A stretch of DNA of 64,000 bases from Ophiura sarsii. Its lineage: Eukaryota; Echinodermata; Ophiuroidea; Amphilepidida; Ophiuridae. The DNA is taken from NCBI GenBank assembly GCA_035610835.1, contig CM069449.1:8897105-8961104 (forward strand), given 5' to 3'. Shown one piece after another: positions 45,102-56,700 of the stretch. The position numbers were made by a program, and so were the translations under genes. Every line of letters begins with the position of its first letter. Within the stretch, counting starts at the first letter, position 1. A model generated the notes under the pieces. It made no database searches. It saw only the letters and a list, made by a program, of their open reading frames with translations, and was not told the DNA's origin.

Positions 45102-45538
45102 CCAGTAAATAAATTCCCCACAATTTATTTAAAGTATAAAACACTTATTTTTCATACTGTTATCATATTATTATGCGGATAAGTGCGGACATTATAACAT
45201 AAAGCAAATTAAAGTAGACTATTTTCTGCATCTATTGCAGGTAATTTTGTTAAGGCCCAAGTTGGCCCAAATGTAAAAAATGTGTGACAATTTCGGGAAA
45301 AAAATACCGGAAGTACTTCTGTCTGTGGATAACATTAATGTGTGCGACACTAGGTTTTGATGTAGGTGTCGCTGAAGCAATGTCTTGTTGTTCAGTAAAA
45401 TGTCCATTTGGTTCGAGTCTCGGCGATCGATCATCATCTAACGGATTAACTTAATGCTAATCCCGGCATTGATAACTTGGTACTTGGTAGTGTAATCCAT
45501 ATACAGCTGTAAAGCTAAACTTGGATGTGGTGCAGTGA

Positions 45539-45546
45539 TGACGTCA
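45539..45546. promoter_or_regulatory. CRE palindrome TGACGTCA (second)
   Basis: Perfect consensus, 450 bp from the TGACGTAA site, in the interval between the divergent genes. Confidence 0.33.
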
Positions 45547-45681
45547 TACAGCAAGATTGTGCAAGTAAAAAGGTGGACAATGGAGAGAGAATAAAGACGA
45601 TCTCCAGAACAAATAATGGTGATGACTGGACGAAAAAGACGAAATAAACTCAGGGTGCACTATATACAGGGGTTTGACAGC

Positions 45682-46047
45682 TTACAGGAGTCTGGATCCA
45701 ACTGGGGGAAGCATCGCCCGGATGGATGGCATAGCGGCTTTCCTGAAGACCAGAATGGATGGGGCCGAGACTGAAATGGCTGGTAGGCTGTTCCAGATGC
45801 GGATGGATCGTTGATAAAATTTGAAGGGGTCGATTGTGCATTGGATGACGTTGAATTTGAGTTGGTGATCATGTCTTCCAAAGAAGGTGGCAGGTGAAAC
45901 ACACGGTGGAAATTTGATGTTGACCAGGCCGTGGTGGATCTTGAAGAACATCACTGATTGGGCAAGCAGTCTGCGATGGTGGAGCGAGTCCCTACACACC
46001 AAAGTCCCAGTTGCCAGTGTACTTACCCAAGTCACAATTTCCTGCAA
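45682..46047 (-). mobile_element. 3' fragment of a non-LTR retrotransposon (LINE) reverse-transcriptase ORF
   Basis: The minus-strand frame reads LHHRRLLAQSVMFFKIHHGL, VNIKFPPC, then FYQRSIRIWNSLPAISVSAP. This is the pattern at the C-terminal end of CR1/L2/RTE-like polymerases (L..RR...... .FYKI..GLV, then RSI..WN.LP). It is heavily 5' truncated and the clade cannot be fixed. Confidence 0.75.
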
Positions 46048-46149
46048 TGTATGGCACTTGTAAAATCCACTTTAATCTACTGGCATCCACCTCAACATAT
46101 TTTAATCAGTTATCACTGGTATTTATCATTTAGCATCTAAAATCTCATA

Positions 46150-48750
46150 AAAAATGGAGTAATTCTTGATGGTGAAAAAATATTTATATATTTTAGAGGT
46201 AACAGAATTCTGACTACATCTCATGGCGTGTGTATTTATGAATGAAAATATCCAGAGTTCATAACCCTTGACCCATGAAGAATGGTCATATGCCCCACCC
46301 ATTTTTTTATCAAATGACCACAGGTAATGCATGTGATTGGTTAAGTAATAAACTGTGTTTAAGATTTTCAGATATTGACTATATTTATTTGACAGCTGAT
46401 ACTCTTATTGCTGTGAGCTGTGATCTGCATGTACCAACTCGTATTGAATGTATTATAGTCCAGGTGCAATTCCCTTTTGTTGTCAGGAATGTCAGTTCAG
46501 GCTGCATGACTAAATCTTTTATGATCTAGATAGATTATGTAAAGTACCTGTGGTTGACACAATGAAAATGATGACCAACATTGTTGCCAAACTAGTCAGC
46601 AAACAGTGAATTGGGCTCATTCTAAACTGTGTGCTGTTCTCCAAACAAAAATATTTTGTTGCTCTAAAGTAGCATTTTCTAATGGGATTACCCAGCATTG
46701 GGCCATTTGTTTGTCTTTGTCTATGGTCTAAAAAGCACCTAGATGGTAACACATGTGCATCTTTTACTATAGCTCAAATTGAACATGTACATTTGGTCAA
46801 AATATTGTAGGCATTTTATGATCAGAGGCCCATATTTTCCTTCAAATGCAAGGATCAAGTGTATGCTTGGACTATTTAAGGAGAACATATATTTGTAAAG
46901 CCCATGCTGTAAGTATAGGTTCTGGTTATTGAGTATTTTTCTTGTTTGCTATGTGGTTATTTTGGGCCTGTTTTGGCCTGTTCAAAACAGGCCAACGGTG
47001 GTTGTTTAAGTCATAATGTTTGTCAGGTCCCTCAATTAGCAAATTGAGGGACCTGAAGTTAGGTCTAGCGAGTCCTAGTACAACAAATCATACTTAGTGA
47101 TATTTGTCATCAGTTGGTATTATTCATCATAGGGTATTTTGCATGTTTCACTCACTATCTGTCCCCATCCTAAGTATGACTCCTTCTAAATATGATTTTC
47201 GTGTTAATTTCTGTATCGCTTACCAGAGCTCAAAAACACACTTCTTTGTGCTTGTTCTTATCTACTCTTTCTCATCTATCTTGCCATTCGTTTAATATTT
47301 TGTACAAATGCAATATTCCCTTGAAATTTGAGGTGAAATTCTAAGCCAATTCACTTTAACGGCACTCGCGATGTTTATCGAAATCGGCGCCATATTTTAT
47401 TATAATAGACTCGTTTCAATACATTCGTAAGTTCGTAAAAAAGTGATGTGCGTATAAGATGTTGGCGATGGGAATGAGACTAAATTCACCGCGCAACTCA
47501 TTTTGAGATGCACTCCATTCACTTCATACAGCAAATGAAATTGACAGTTTCTCGCAATACAATTTCCCCATACGTTGGTAGGGGAAAAAAAACGAAAAAA
47601 AACCCCAACGTATGGGTTTCCTGTACTAAGCGAGTCCCATCCTAAGGATGTTATTAAGGTGTCACGTGGGTCTCTCTGCTATAATCTCGATGTATGAGGA
47701 GGGGAGCTGCCGCACATTGTACTCGCTCGAGGCTGTCTACTGTTGATGTTGCATGTGGATTCCACGCCTCAGACTCCAAACGAGGGCGCACTAGTGACTC
47801 ATATGCTTTGGTTTTAACTAATCATATGGGTATAACGCACGTGCGGACAATAGATTGCCTCTTCGTGCACTCTCCTTTCTATTTAACACCTCCCTGGTTG
47901 AACCATCCTTTTTTATTGTAAAGTACTTTGTTTCCATGTATTCCATTTTCAAAATATTTATGAACTAATAATATCATGACTGATCATCTGTCTGATGACA
48001 TGCCTAACCCCGCTGAGACTGAATCTGAATCTGAATATTATTCTCAACGTTCCCCTCGGGAACAAAACGAGAAGTGTTGATGTGACTGAGAGGCTTGACT
48101 TGTGCAGTTGTGTGAGCTCTTTTACTTTTTAGGCTGATTCTTTACTAGTGTTTATTAAAAGCTTCAATACAAAACAATACAATACAACACTCAACAGATC
48201 TAAGCTTACAGCCTAAGCTTACTTTTAACTCACGAATCCCGGCAGGCACGAATAAATTGTCATCAGTCAGTTCAGTTCAGTGGAGTCGTTTCCACTATGA
48301 TTTTGGTAGCGTTTCCAATTAGCGATTGTTGTGGTTTTGTCTACTCCCATTTTAGGGGGTTTTCCGGACGGATTTCTTTTTATATATTTTTATTATTCTA
48401 TTCTATTCATAATAATTAATATAAACTTCAGAAAGTTATTCAATCAAACACATCTGTCTTATGTAGCTTTTAAAAGCATTTTTTATCGTTTAAATTTAAT
48501 ATCATGATTAAATATTGTTCCAAGTATTCAGTATCGTTAATAGGTCTTCCCAAAAAATTAATGAATTGGACCATCTTACTTCCCATAAACTTTGACTCAG
48601 GTCATCAGGTCAGGTGTTCAGATAAATAATTGAGCGTCCGTAGTTTCTGTTTATCTCGTGATCGAGATAGTATTCTTTGTGTTTTTTTGGTTTTTTAATT
48701 TCTATAAAATGTCATAGGCCTATGGTAAGTTATTCTCACATAGGTGTCAA
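46150..48750. other. Divergent intergenic region: no gene or clear repeat recognised
   Basis: AT-rich. Small inverted words occur (GGGCCTGTTTTGGCC at 46965; CTCAATTAGCAAATTGAG near 47030; TACGTTGG near 47570-47610, CCCCATACGTTGGTAGGG with an inverted copy). Short frames only. An untranslated first exon of PIH1D2 could lie anywhere here. Confidence 0.35.
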
Positions 48751-48756
48751 ATGCGA

Positions 48757-49035
48757 GGTGGCGCAGTCGGTTAGACTAGAGCGTCGTAACACTGCTGCGC
48801 ACCGTAGTTCTGTTAGTGTTAGTGTTGGTAGATCGTTGAGCGAACAGTTGTTTGATTTGAGCGTGAGTGAGTTCAATACGATACACCAACACAGCCTCGT
48901 CCCCATGCCTCCTTCATCACCTCCTTCAGACCGTGCAGACTGAAGTAGGCATGTACATAGGCGCACCGTGGTTCGGAAGTCACGTAGAAATGTTGGTCTC
49001 GTGTATCGGAAGAGCAATACCCGAGCACGTTAAAA
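48757..49035 (+). repeat. Probable tRNA-derived SINE
   Basis: GAGGTGGCGCAGTCGGTTAG resembles a tRNA start with box A. A downstream body word (GCGCACCGTGGTTCGGAAGT) recurs near 52080 (GCGCCGTGGTTCGGAG) behind another tRNA-like head. Box B is not clear here. Confidence 0.45.
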
Positions 49036-49268
49036 GGTCACAGACTCCTTCGGTAGAGTAGAGGGATCATCCCGGTCTGTGTCTGTACACACACTTTCCT
49101 AGGAATAGGATAGGAGGTTACAGGGAACTTGGCGTTATGTTCTGATTGAAGGATCTTGCTAAGTATCGATGTAAATGTAAATGGGAACACTAATAGGGGC
49201 CTACTACTATAGTCTGATTTATAATTGAACGAACACTTGGAAGCATAGTATTGCATACATTGCGTGAA

Positions 49269-49344
49269 CCCTGCTAACACACAACGTTCTTAAAACGTTT
49301 AAAACGTTCTTAGAACGTTTTTAGAACGTTGTGTGTTAGCAGGG
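49269..49344. repeat. AACGTT-rich 76-bp palindrome, ends CCCTGCTAACACACAACG
   Basis: CCCTGCTAACACACAACGTT returns inverted as AACGTTGTGTGTTAGCAGGG, with AAAACGTT/AACGTTTT words between. Looks like a miniature foldback element. Confidence 0.85.
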
Positions 49345-49520
49345 AAGCGTGCATAGCCGTAAGGGACCGTTCATTATTTATGGTGGAGGGGGGGTTGGGA
49401 CAAATTCGAGACTAGTATGTTAAAATTACCTAACCCCCCCTACAGCTGAAACTGAAAATTACATGACCCACCCCTGCTAACCAGCAGCTTTTTACACAAC
49501 CCCCCCCCCCCCCCCCCCCC

Positions 49521-49743
49521 CAGTGGCGTAGCCAGGTTTTTCTCAGTGGGGGGGCAAAGGGGGGGCCGGGAGTTTTGGTGGGGGGGCAACAACCAAATTG
49601 AGGATTGAATTTCCTTGTGTTGTGAATAGGTTAGTCCCAAATTATTTCAACTGACATTTCCAACAGGGGGGGCAACAGGGGGGGCAGAGAACCCCACAGG
49701 GGGGGCAGCTGCCCCCCCTTGCCCCCCCTTGGCTACGCCACTG
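49521..49743. mobile_element. hAT-type MITE nested in the Harbinger-type element
   Basis: CAGTGGCGTAGCCAGG and CCTTGGCTACGCCACTG are inverted ends; C runs on both sides hide the exact 8-bp target (consistent with CCCCCCCC). The other copy of the host (56327-57205) has an uninterrupted C run at this position. Interior is built of GGGGGGGCAA/AGGGGGGGC words. Confidence 0.85.
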
Positions 49744-50139
49744 CCCCCCCCCCCCACCCCCCCCTCCCCGAAAAAATCAACTTGTCACATACTTAAGGGC
49801 TGTCTTTACCTTTGGAATTTTGTTCATGGATACGTTGGCAAATTTTGTTTGTGCCCTATCTGAACGCCGGCCAATAATTTTATGATGCCCCTTCTTTTTA
49901 TTGTGTGAAATTAGTAATGGCGAGCGCAGCGAGTTGGAATTTTTTCATATTTATACATTTTGGGTGGTTTTGTGTGTCTAGTGTCTTTATAACCCAAACA
50001 AGTTCGAACATTCTGAGCAGAAACGTATAATCCAGTGAAAACGTTCTACTTGTGTAAGCATTGGTGCAAAGCTGAGATGAGGTGAAAAGCATGCAATAAA
50101 TCACATTTTTAAATCATGAAATTGGATTTTGTAACATTA

Positions 50140-51387
50140 GGCCCTTCACAATGAATTCTATGTTTCCTGTTGCCGCCCGCCCCAAAATGCCCAAATCCCA
50201 AAATAATTCATTATTTGAGATGAATTCATTATTTGTGTTTTTTCAACCGGAAAAGGCTTTATTGTATGTGTTTATTTTAGTTTCAATATGCATACACCAG
50301 TAAGATCTGTATAAGGAAATATTGTAGACAGAAGAATTGATTATAAACTGGAGTGATGCGACTCACGAGAGAGTAACAGTTTTATGTATAGATGAGGTGA
50401 CCGTTGTTTACATTTATGACGCCCTCTGTTGATTTGAGACAAAACAGACCGGGCAAGAGTTCCTATAGTTTACATAGGCCAGATCAGGTTTTCTAACTAG
50501 ATTGTGGTGTTACAGCAAATTGTTATCAAAACTGTCTTTAAACTTGCTTAGGAATGCTATAAGCTATCACATTTCACAACAACAACAACAACAAAAAAAT
50601 GAGTTTTACAATTCATTAGAAAGAAATTTCATGTTGTCTTCATTAACTTTACTGTATATTCTGCCCGGAGAGAATCAACAGAGGGTGTCCCATTTGTAAA
50701 CACACGACGTCACCGGTCACACCATCTATACAATAGACAGGAATAGCTTACTTTTAAAAAATAAAATAAATGGTAAAATACACTTTGACATCTTATATGT
50801 TTGCTATAAAAGTGCATTACATACATTGTACCTGATTTTCAAAAGGCCTCAGCTATGAGAAACTTTACAAAATGTGTACATGGTAATGTGAAAGTTCATT
50901 ATGAACCAGATAGAGATCTTCAGCTGTTTTTGTACTCTGCACTTGGTTTATAATCTGTGTAGGCCCCTAACTATATAGTAAGTTGTAACTTTTTATTTGT
51001 CAATTAAAATGCGAGGAGGTCGTAATTAACAGATTTGTTTGAGTATGAAAATACAAAATCTTCAAAAACATATAATTAATTGAAAGATAAGCATGTTCTG
51101 GAATTGTGTGCCAACACTCTTTTTTACTTTTTCCTCTTTATAAATCATCTTCTATATGCTTTCAAAAGCAGAAGAGAGATTGATTTGATGGTAGCCCATA
51201 GGCTTTCGGTGACGTGTATGTGGTTACCAGCACAATCTACTTGAATGCAATTATTCATGTAGATATGGTATTAATTTGCTCGTAAGTTTTGACTCTTGAA
51301 AAAATAATGAATATTGAATAATGAAAAGTGACCGCCCCCTATTTTTCTAAGGTGCAACAGGAAACATAACATTCATTGTGAAGGGCC
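50140..51387. mobile_element. 1,248-bp PIF/Harbinger-type element nested in the larger one (TSD TTA)
   Basis: The inverted ends of 34 bp (GGCCCTTCACAATGAATTCT... and its complement) differ at two positions. TTA flanks both sides (50137-50139, 51388-51390). The host copy at 56327 reads ACATTATACACCCTG where this copy is split, giving the empty site. Subterminal AATTCATTATTTG words also pair. No transposase. Confidence 0.9.
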
Positions 51388-51814
51388 TTATTCACCCTGT
51401 GGCTCTTATGTCTCGACCGTTGATGATTATATAGATGTGTTTCCACCATATCGTTTGCTGTCCAGAAGTCATCTCATAGTAAAAGTTTTTGACGTCGATA
51501 GGTTTTAAGAAAATATGCGCGAAGCCAGAAAAAAAAAGGCATTTACACTCTAAAATAGCCTCTAAAATCACTCCAATCACCACCATCTTTAAAGTTTAAA
51601 CAAATTTACACAACCCCCCCTGTTCAAGAATAAAAAGTTACATAACCCCCCCCTATTTCAACATATGAAAGTTACATGACCCCCCCTATAGTTTACCCAA
51701 CCCCCCCTCCACCATAAATAATGAACGGTCCCTAAGCGTGATAATTTTGGGCGCGATCATCTTTGTGATGCGTGTGTGTTGTTCGTTCAATTGTTAATTT
51801 AACATATAGTAATG

Positions 51815-52105
51815 GTGGTCCAGCGCACTGTACCGTCGGTCGGGAGTTTCATTCAAGCACAGGATCATGGGTTCAAGCCTCCTTGCAACCAAGATTCATT
51901 ACCTTACCCCAAAAAGTTCTTATCTAGGTCGGAAATTCTACAATCACATCTTAATTCAGTAAAGTTAGTTTAATCCTCTTTCTGTGGTTATAAGCTGATA
52001 TTCGGATTTAATTCTAGAATTTCTCCTCCACCCCATTCACTGTGTGCAACATGCAGGTCTATACAGTGTATGTCAGTTGCGCCGTGGTTCGGAGAGTCGT
52101 GTAAA
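51815..52105 (+). repeat. Probable tRNA-derived SINE
   Basis: GGTGGTCCAGCGCACTG at the start and GGGTTCAAGCCTCC about 75 bases later look like tRNA boxes A and B. The body ends near GCGCCGTGGTTCGGAG, shared with 48970. Confidence 0.55.
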
Positions 52106-52107
52106 GC

Positions 52108-52260
52108 TTCTTCTTTTTTTGGCTTAAACATTTTTAGTTTTAAAAATATTGACTAAAAAGTGCCAACAATTTGTTTTTTATCTCAAAAATCAAATTGTTG
52201 GCACTTTTTGGTCAATATTTTCAAAACTAAAAATGTTTTAAAGCCAAACAAAAAAAAGCG
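52108..52260. repeat. ~150-bp near-perfect palindrome
   Basis: TTTGGCTTAAACATTTTTAG, TTTT-AAAATATTGAC, AAAAAGTGCCAACAATTTG are mirrored at 52185-52255. Centre near TTATCTCAAAA. Probably a foldback MITE. Confidence 0.8.
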
Positions 52261-52261
52261 A

Positions 52262-53290
52262 TCCTAGATAATTGACTTTAGATGATTTTGGTGGAATTTT
52301 GAAATTTTTAATCAAAAACTGATTCTGTTAGGTTGACTGAAAATGTTGGCGCCAAAAAAGTGATTTTTGGGCAAAAATGTAAAAATCACTTTTATTGTGA
52401 AATTTAATTTTTTTAAATGCATTCTCCGACTCATTTCATTTACAAAATTGTTTACTTTTATGTACATTACATTATTAGTTTAAAAGTTGCAGTGCTTGAT
52501 AAATTTCATAAAAAAGGGTTGACAGTACCCTCAAAGGGACATTAAGTGGTGTTGAACATTTTAAATGTTTAAAAATTTACTTCTGAATTCAAGATGAACA
52601 TTAAAAATTGCCATTATTGTTGTTTCTACTAACAAAAACACAGCAAAACTTGATCACTATTTATTGAAAAACGCCCTCTATGCAAATATGGTTTGCGTTA
52701 TGTATCACGCGTACTGCAGGGGGATACTGTCGGACGTAAAATGCTCGTCGCGGCTGTACGAGCATTTTTGAATCGACGCTTTCTTGTACAAAGAGGGCTG
52801 ATTTTTCTTAATCCTTAAAGGTGTTTCATGCATGTAATACAATTATAAAAATATACTAATCCCAGTTTTTATCATAATTGAGGGCGCAGTCTCCAACACA
52901 TCTCTTAGTGTCCCTTTAACACACGGAAATGCACTGGGACACAAGCAATACAAATTGCTGTGCAATAAAACAACAACAATATAGGCCTATGTTGTTATGG
53001 AATATTTGTGTACAATACTACATGTATACCAGAAAGTTGGATTGGGTAAGCTTTAAATTTAGAAGACCCTACCATTTGTAGACCACACTGTGTAAGTGAA
53101 TGGGCCGTTCTTTAAAAGCCCGCATTGAAGACGCAGCAGTGGTAGGGTATACTAAAGGAACTCCGTTGGGTTAAACTCACAAAAAATCTTATATTATTAA
53201 ATTATCAAGAACCGAATATGTTATTGTGTTATGTGTATTGTAAAACCCTGTCGCTATAAATACACTTACCTCTGGTTCAACTTGCCGTTT
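52262..53290. other. Upstream of PIH1D2 coding exon 1: no gene recognised
   Basis: AT-rich, with a CpG-richer patch near 52700-52770. No repeat limits found. Confidence 0.35.
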
Positions 53291-53298
53291 ACCAGTAA

Positions 53299-53375
53299 GA
53301 CAGGTTTGCTTAGTGGTTAAAGCGCCTGGCTAGTGTTCAGGAGACCGGGGTTCAATTCCCCGCCAGTGAATGTCC
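53299..53375 (+). repeat. tRNA-Thr(AGU)-like sequence, probably a SINE head
   Basis: D arm GCTTAGTGGTTAAAGC, anticodon arm CCTGG-CTAGTGT-TCAGG (anticodon AGT with the required T before it) and T arm CGGGG-TTCAATT-CCCCG all fold. The acceptor strands (GACAGGT and CCAGTGA) do not pair, so it is unlikely to be a working tRNA. It ends about 150 bp before the exon that holds the PIH1D2 start codon. Confidence 0.6.
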
Positions 53376-53522
53376 TTGCTTATTTTTTGTTGGGACGTTC
53401 TGCGGTGTTTGTTAATATTTGTTGTTATATTGTCTATTGTAAAACACCGTAGGTTGGTAAACTGCTTTATATCATGTAATATATAAAATTATAAATAAGA
53501 ACCAAATATTTTATCTTCACAG

Positions 53523-53544
53523 CCATTTCTAAGAGGATCCAACC
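53523..53544 (+). other. PIH1D2: PIH1D2 5' UTR part of the first coding exon
   Basis: The tract TTTTATCTTCACAG just upstream looks like a splice acceptor (AG at 53521-53522), so an untranslated exon probably lies further upstream. AACCATGG around the start is a good initiation context. Confidence 0.5.
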
Positions 53545-53733
53545 ATGGCTTCATCTGGGGACAACAACAACGATAATATGATGAAGCAGGCTCAGCATAT
53601 CTGGGCTATGCTGGATGATCTAGCCGATTCTGATCCGGCAGCTTACAAGACATTCTTAGATAAGAACATGAAGGAGAGTAAAGAGGTTCTTGTACCGGCC
53701 AAACCCTGCATGTGTGTTTCCACAAGGATACTG
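53545..53733 (+). CDS. PIH1D2: PIH1D2 coding exon 1
   Basis: Encodes MASSGDNNNDNMMKQAQHIW through PCMCVSTRIL and ends in phase 0 at GTGAGC. Confidence 0.92.
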
Positions 53734-56700
53734 GTGAGCTAATGTATTTGTCTTTAAAGAGGCACAGAGAGATTTCTCAAAAAATGATATTCAAAAGTAT
53801 TACTTTGTTTTACAGATAGATGATACATACAGGGTGAGTCAAAAAAAAGTTTACTCAACTTCAGCGATTTTTATAGAAACAAGTTTTCGTTTGTTTTCAA
53901 AACAATTTACTACGGTATAAAGACAAGTTAATTAGCTTTAATATGAATTTTATTTGGTTTAGATTGGTTGAGGGAAACTTATTTTACGCTGTTTTGAATA
54001 AAAGTGACCAATTTAACGTCCGAACACGCTTCCAGATCTTGACCATGATATTTCATAAGATACGACCAATAAAAAATTACAATACCGACAGCGAAAGGAT
54101 CAATTCCTTTGTTATGAAATGATCTATTAGGAGACAATTTTGAACAAGTCTATTGTCTACTTAATTATTTTAATAAACAAGATGTGTAATGCTTTACATC
54201 ATAATCCTAGTAAACATTATTAAGCTCGAAATTAAAAACCGTGTTTTTGGTGAAAAAACAGCTCCTGTACAGAAATAGTCATAAATACTTAACGGTATCA
54301 TCAAATAGCGTGATTTTTTTCTAGATGGTAGCAAAGAAATGGCGCAATCATTTAAAGTTTTGTTTGCCTTGATTTTGTGGTCAGAAATATTTTTTTAGAT
54401 TTTTTCAATTAGGGTAAACTTTTTTTTGACTCACCCTGTATAGAAACCCTCTCATGCAAGATTTCTTCCAAAAAAAACCCAGTAAAAATGAAAAATAAAG
54501 ACATACAAGTATGATGTATTCTCAGCATTTCCAAAGGTATATTAGTGTTTTTCACTTTTTTTTGGTATTTTAGTTACCGTACATGAAACAAATAAGTAAG
54601 AAGCCATCTGTGGTCCTTTAGATTAATTAGGGCAATTTCAATGTGATATACATCGAAACTCAAAATGCTATCAAATCCATGAATTTCACATGAAATACTG
54701 CAAATTAAGCTCTATAATTTAAGGTGGTAGTTAGTACGTATATTAAGCATCCGGTATGTGAAAACACACAAGTTCTGAAAATATTGAGGGCTCCCTCCAT
54801 TAAGGATCTCTTAGTGCCCCTTTGTTCAAGTAGGTTTACTCTATTCAATGTTTTTTGTTCTTGACTCGGGATATTTATGGTAGCCTACAGTAGGTTTAGT
54901 TGGAAAAAAATTGTGTCAAAAACAGATAATCAGTCTAATTTGGAGTGCACAAAGTGCATGCTTTCTCTTCATAGAAGGATGGAAGTACATCAAAATTGAG
55001 AAATATTATTAAACATCTGAACCCTAACCCACTATTAAGGCAATGGTTTGGGAACAAAACGTTCAGGAGGATCAAACAAGCCAATTTTTGTTTGTTTGGG
55101 GCCCTGGTATGGCCTTGCCACATCAAAAATCAAACCCTGGCTGCTGGATACATAGAACTGCAGTAGATCACACTCCTCAAAACAACATTTGTCATCGCTA
55201 TATAACCTGCCACATATTACGCAATGAGATTGACCAGGGAAGTAGGGGCTGCAACCATAGCATTATACATTTTAAGCAAATACTTCAGGGTTGAGTTGAT
55301 AATAGGGCAACATTCCGGTGCCTTTTAAAAACTTTTAAACCATCATCATTTTTTTCAGAGGCCTGATAACCACAAGCTGTTTATAAACCTATGCAGCTGG
55401 ACACGCCTCCCCAAACCCAAGACAGACGAAGAGCCGATAGGAATAGCTGGAGGACCTTTGGAACACATTGATGGACAAGGTAAATCCCTTGGATGTTCAG
55501 GGTATGAAATCATGACCCGGCAACAATTTCACTCACCCATATTAAGGGTGAAATTTACCTGTCACTACTGATTTTCACTCTTGAAAATTTCACTCCCATT
55601 GATAAAAAGTGTCGAAACTAAACTGTTTTTGATGGTATATCATTTTGGTGTTTTACACCCTTGAGAATTTTACCCAGTCATCCTTGAGAATTTTACCCAG
55701 TGAAATTGCTGGGCCAAGGGATGCTAAGCACATACATTGAAGTTGAACAAAGGCCTCACTGGAGACATTTTTATTTTCAAATTTGGTCATTACATTTATC
55801 TGCCGTCTACCCATAATCCGCCCTCTACCCATGATTTTTTTGATTTTCTTGCAGATTTACATTTCTGATCATAAATCATAAATAGATTAAATTACAGAGC
55901 CTTATACATAGACAGAGCCTTGTACCTTATACCTAGACAGGTATGAGGAATATAAAATGAAATGTATAAGGCTATATTAAGAAAATCTTTTGTCTCAATT
56001 TGAATAGGAGAATCCACAGACTCTTTGCAAAAATTTATTTTCGGCAGGAATCTATAACGGATTCTTGTATCCTTTGACAAACTTCTGACCTTGTCTATTT
56101 TTAGATTCTCACCAACTTTTTAACCCTGACCCTATGCATTTAAAGGTAGATTTTCTGATTGCTGGCTCGATTTTCAACTTGATGTTTTCTATTTTATATG
56201 AAAGGTAATCCTTAAAATTGTCGCATTCCAAAGTTTGAGTTGCATAACTCCAACGGTTCTATTTTTAGAAGCACAAGGTCACAAAAAAATTACCCATTGA
56301 GTAGTACACAAACTGGTTGGTGGTTAGGGACCGTTCATTATTTATGGTGGAGGGGGGGTTGGGACAAATTCGAGACTCGTATGTTAAAATTACCTAACCC
56401 CCCCTACAGCTGACACTGAAAATTACATGACCCCCCCTGCTAACCAGTAACTTTTTACACAACCCCCCCCCCTCCCCGAAAAAAAAAATCCACTTGTCAC
56501 ATACTTAAGGGGCTGTCTTTACCTTTGGAATTTTGTTCATGAATGGATACGCGTTGGCAAATTTTGTTTGTGCGCTATCTGAACGGCCAATAATTTTATG
56601 ATGCCCCTTCTTTTTATTGTGTGAAATTAGTAATGGCGAGCGTAGCGAGTTGGAATTTTTTTCATATTTATACATTTTGGGTTGTTTTGTGAGTCTTTAT

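Larger units (their letters stand above)
49363..51732. mobile_element. PIF/Harbinger-type element with two nested insertions (TSD TAA)
   Basis: Ends GGGACCGTTCATTATTTATG and CATAAATAATGAACGGTCCC, TAA on both sides (49360-49362, 51733-51735). Just inside lie GGGGGGGTTGGG and CCCAACCCCCCC. Without the insertions at 49521-49743 and 50140-51387 it would be about 0.89 kb, matching the 879-bp copy at 56327-57205. No transposase frame. Confidence 0.9.

Noticed and set aside
53299..53375. Functional tRNA-Thr gene
   Set aside because: The acceptor stem does not pair, and a SINE-like body is plausible.
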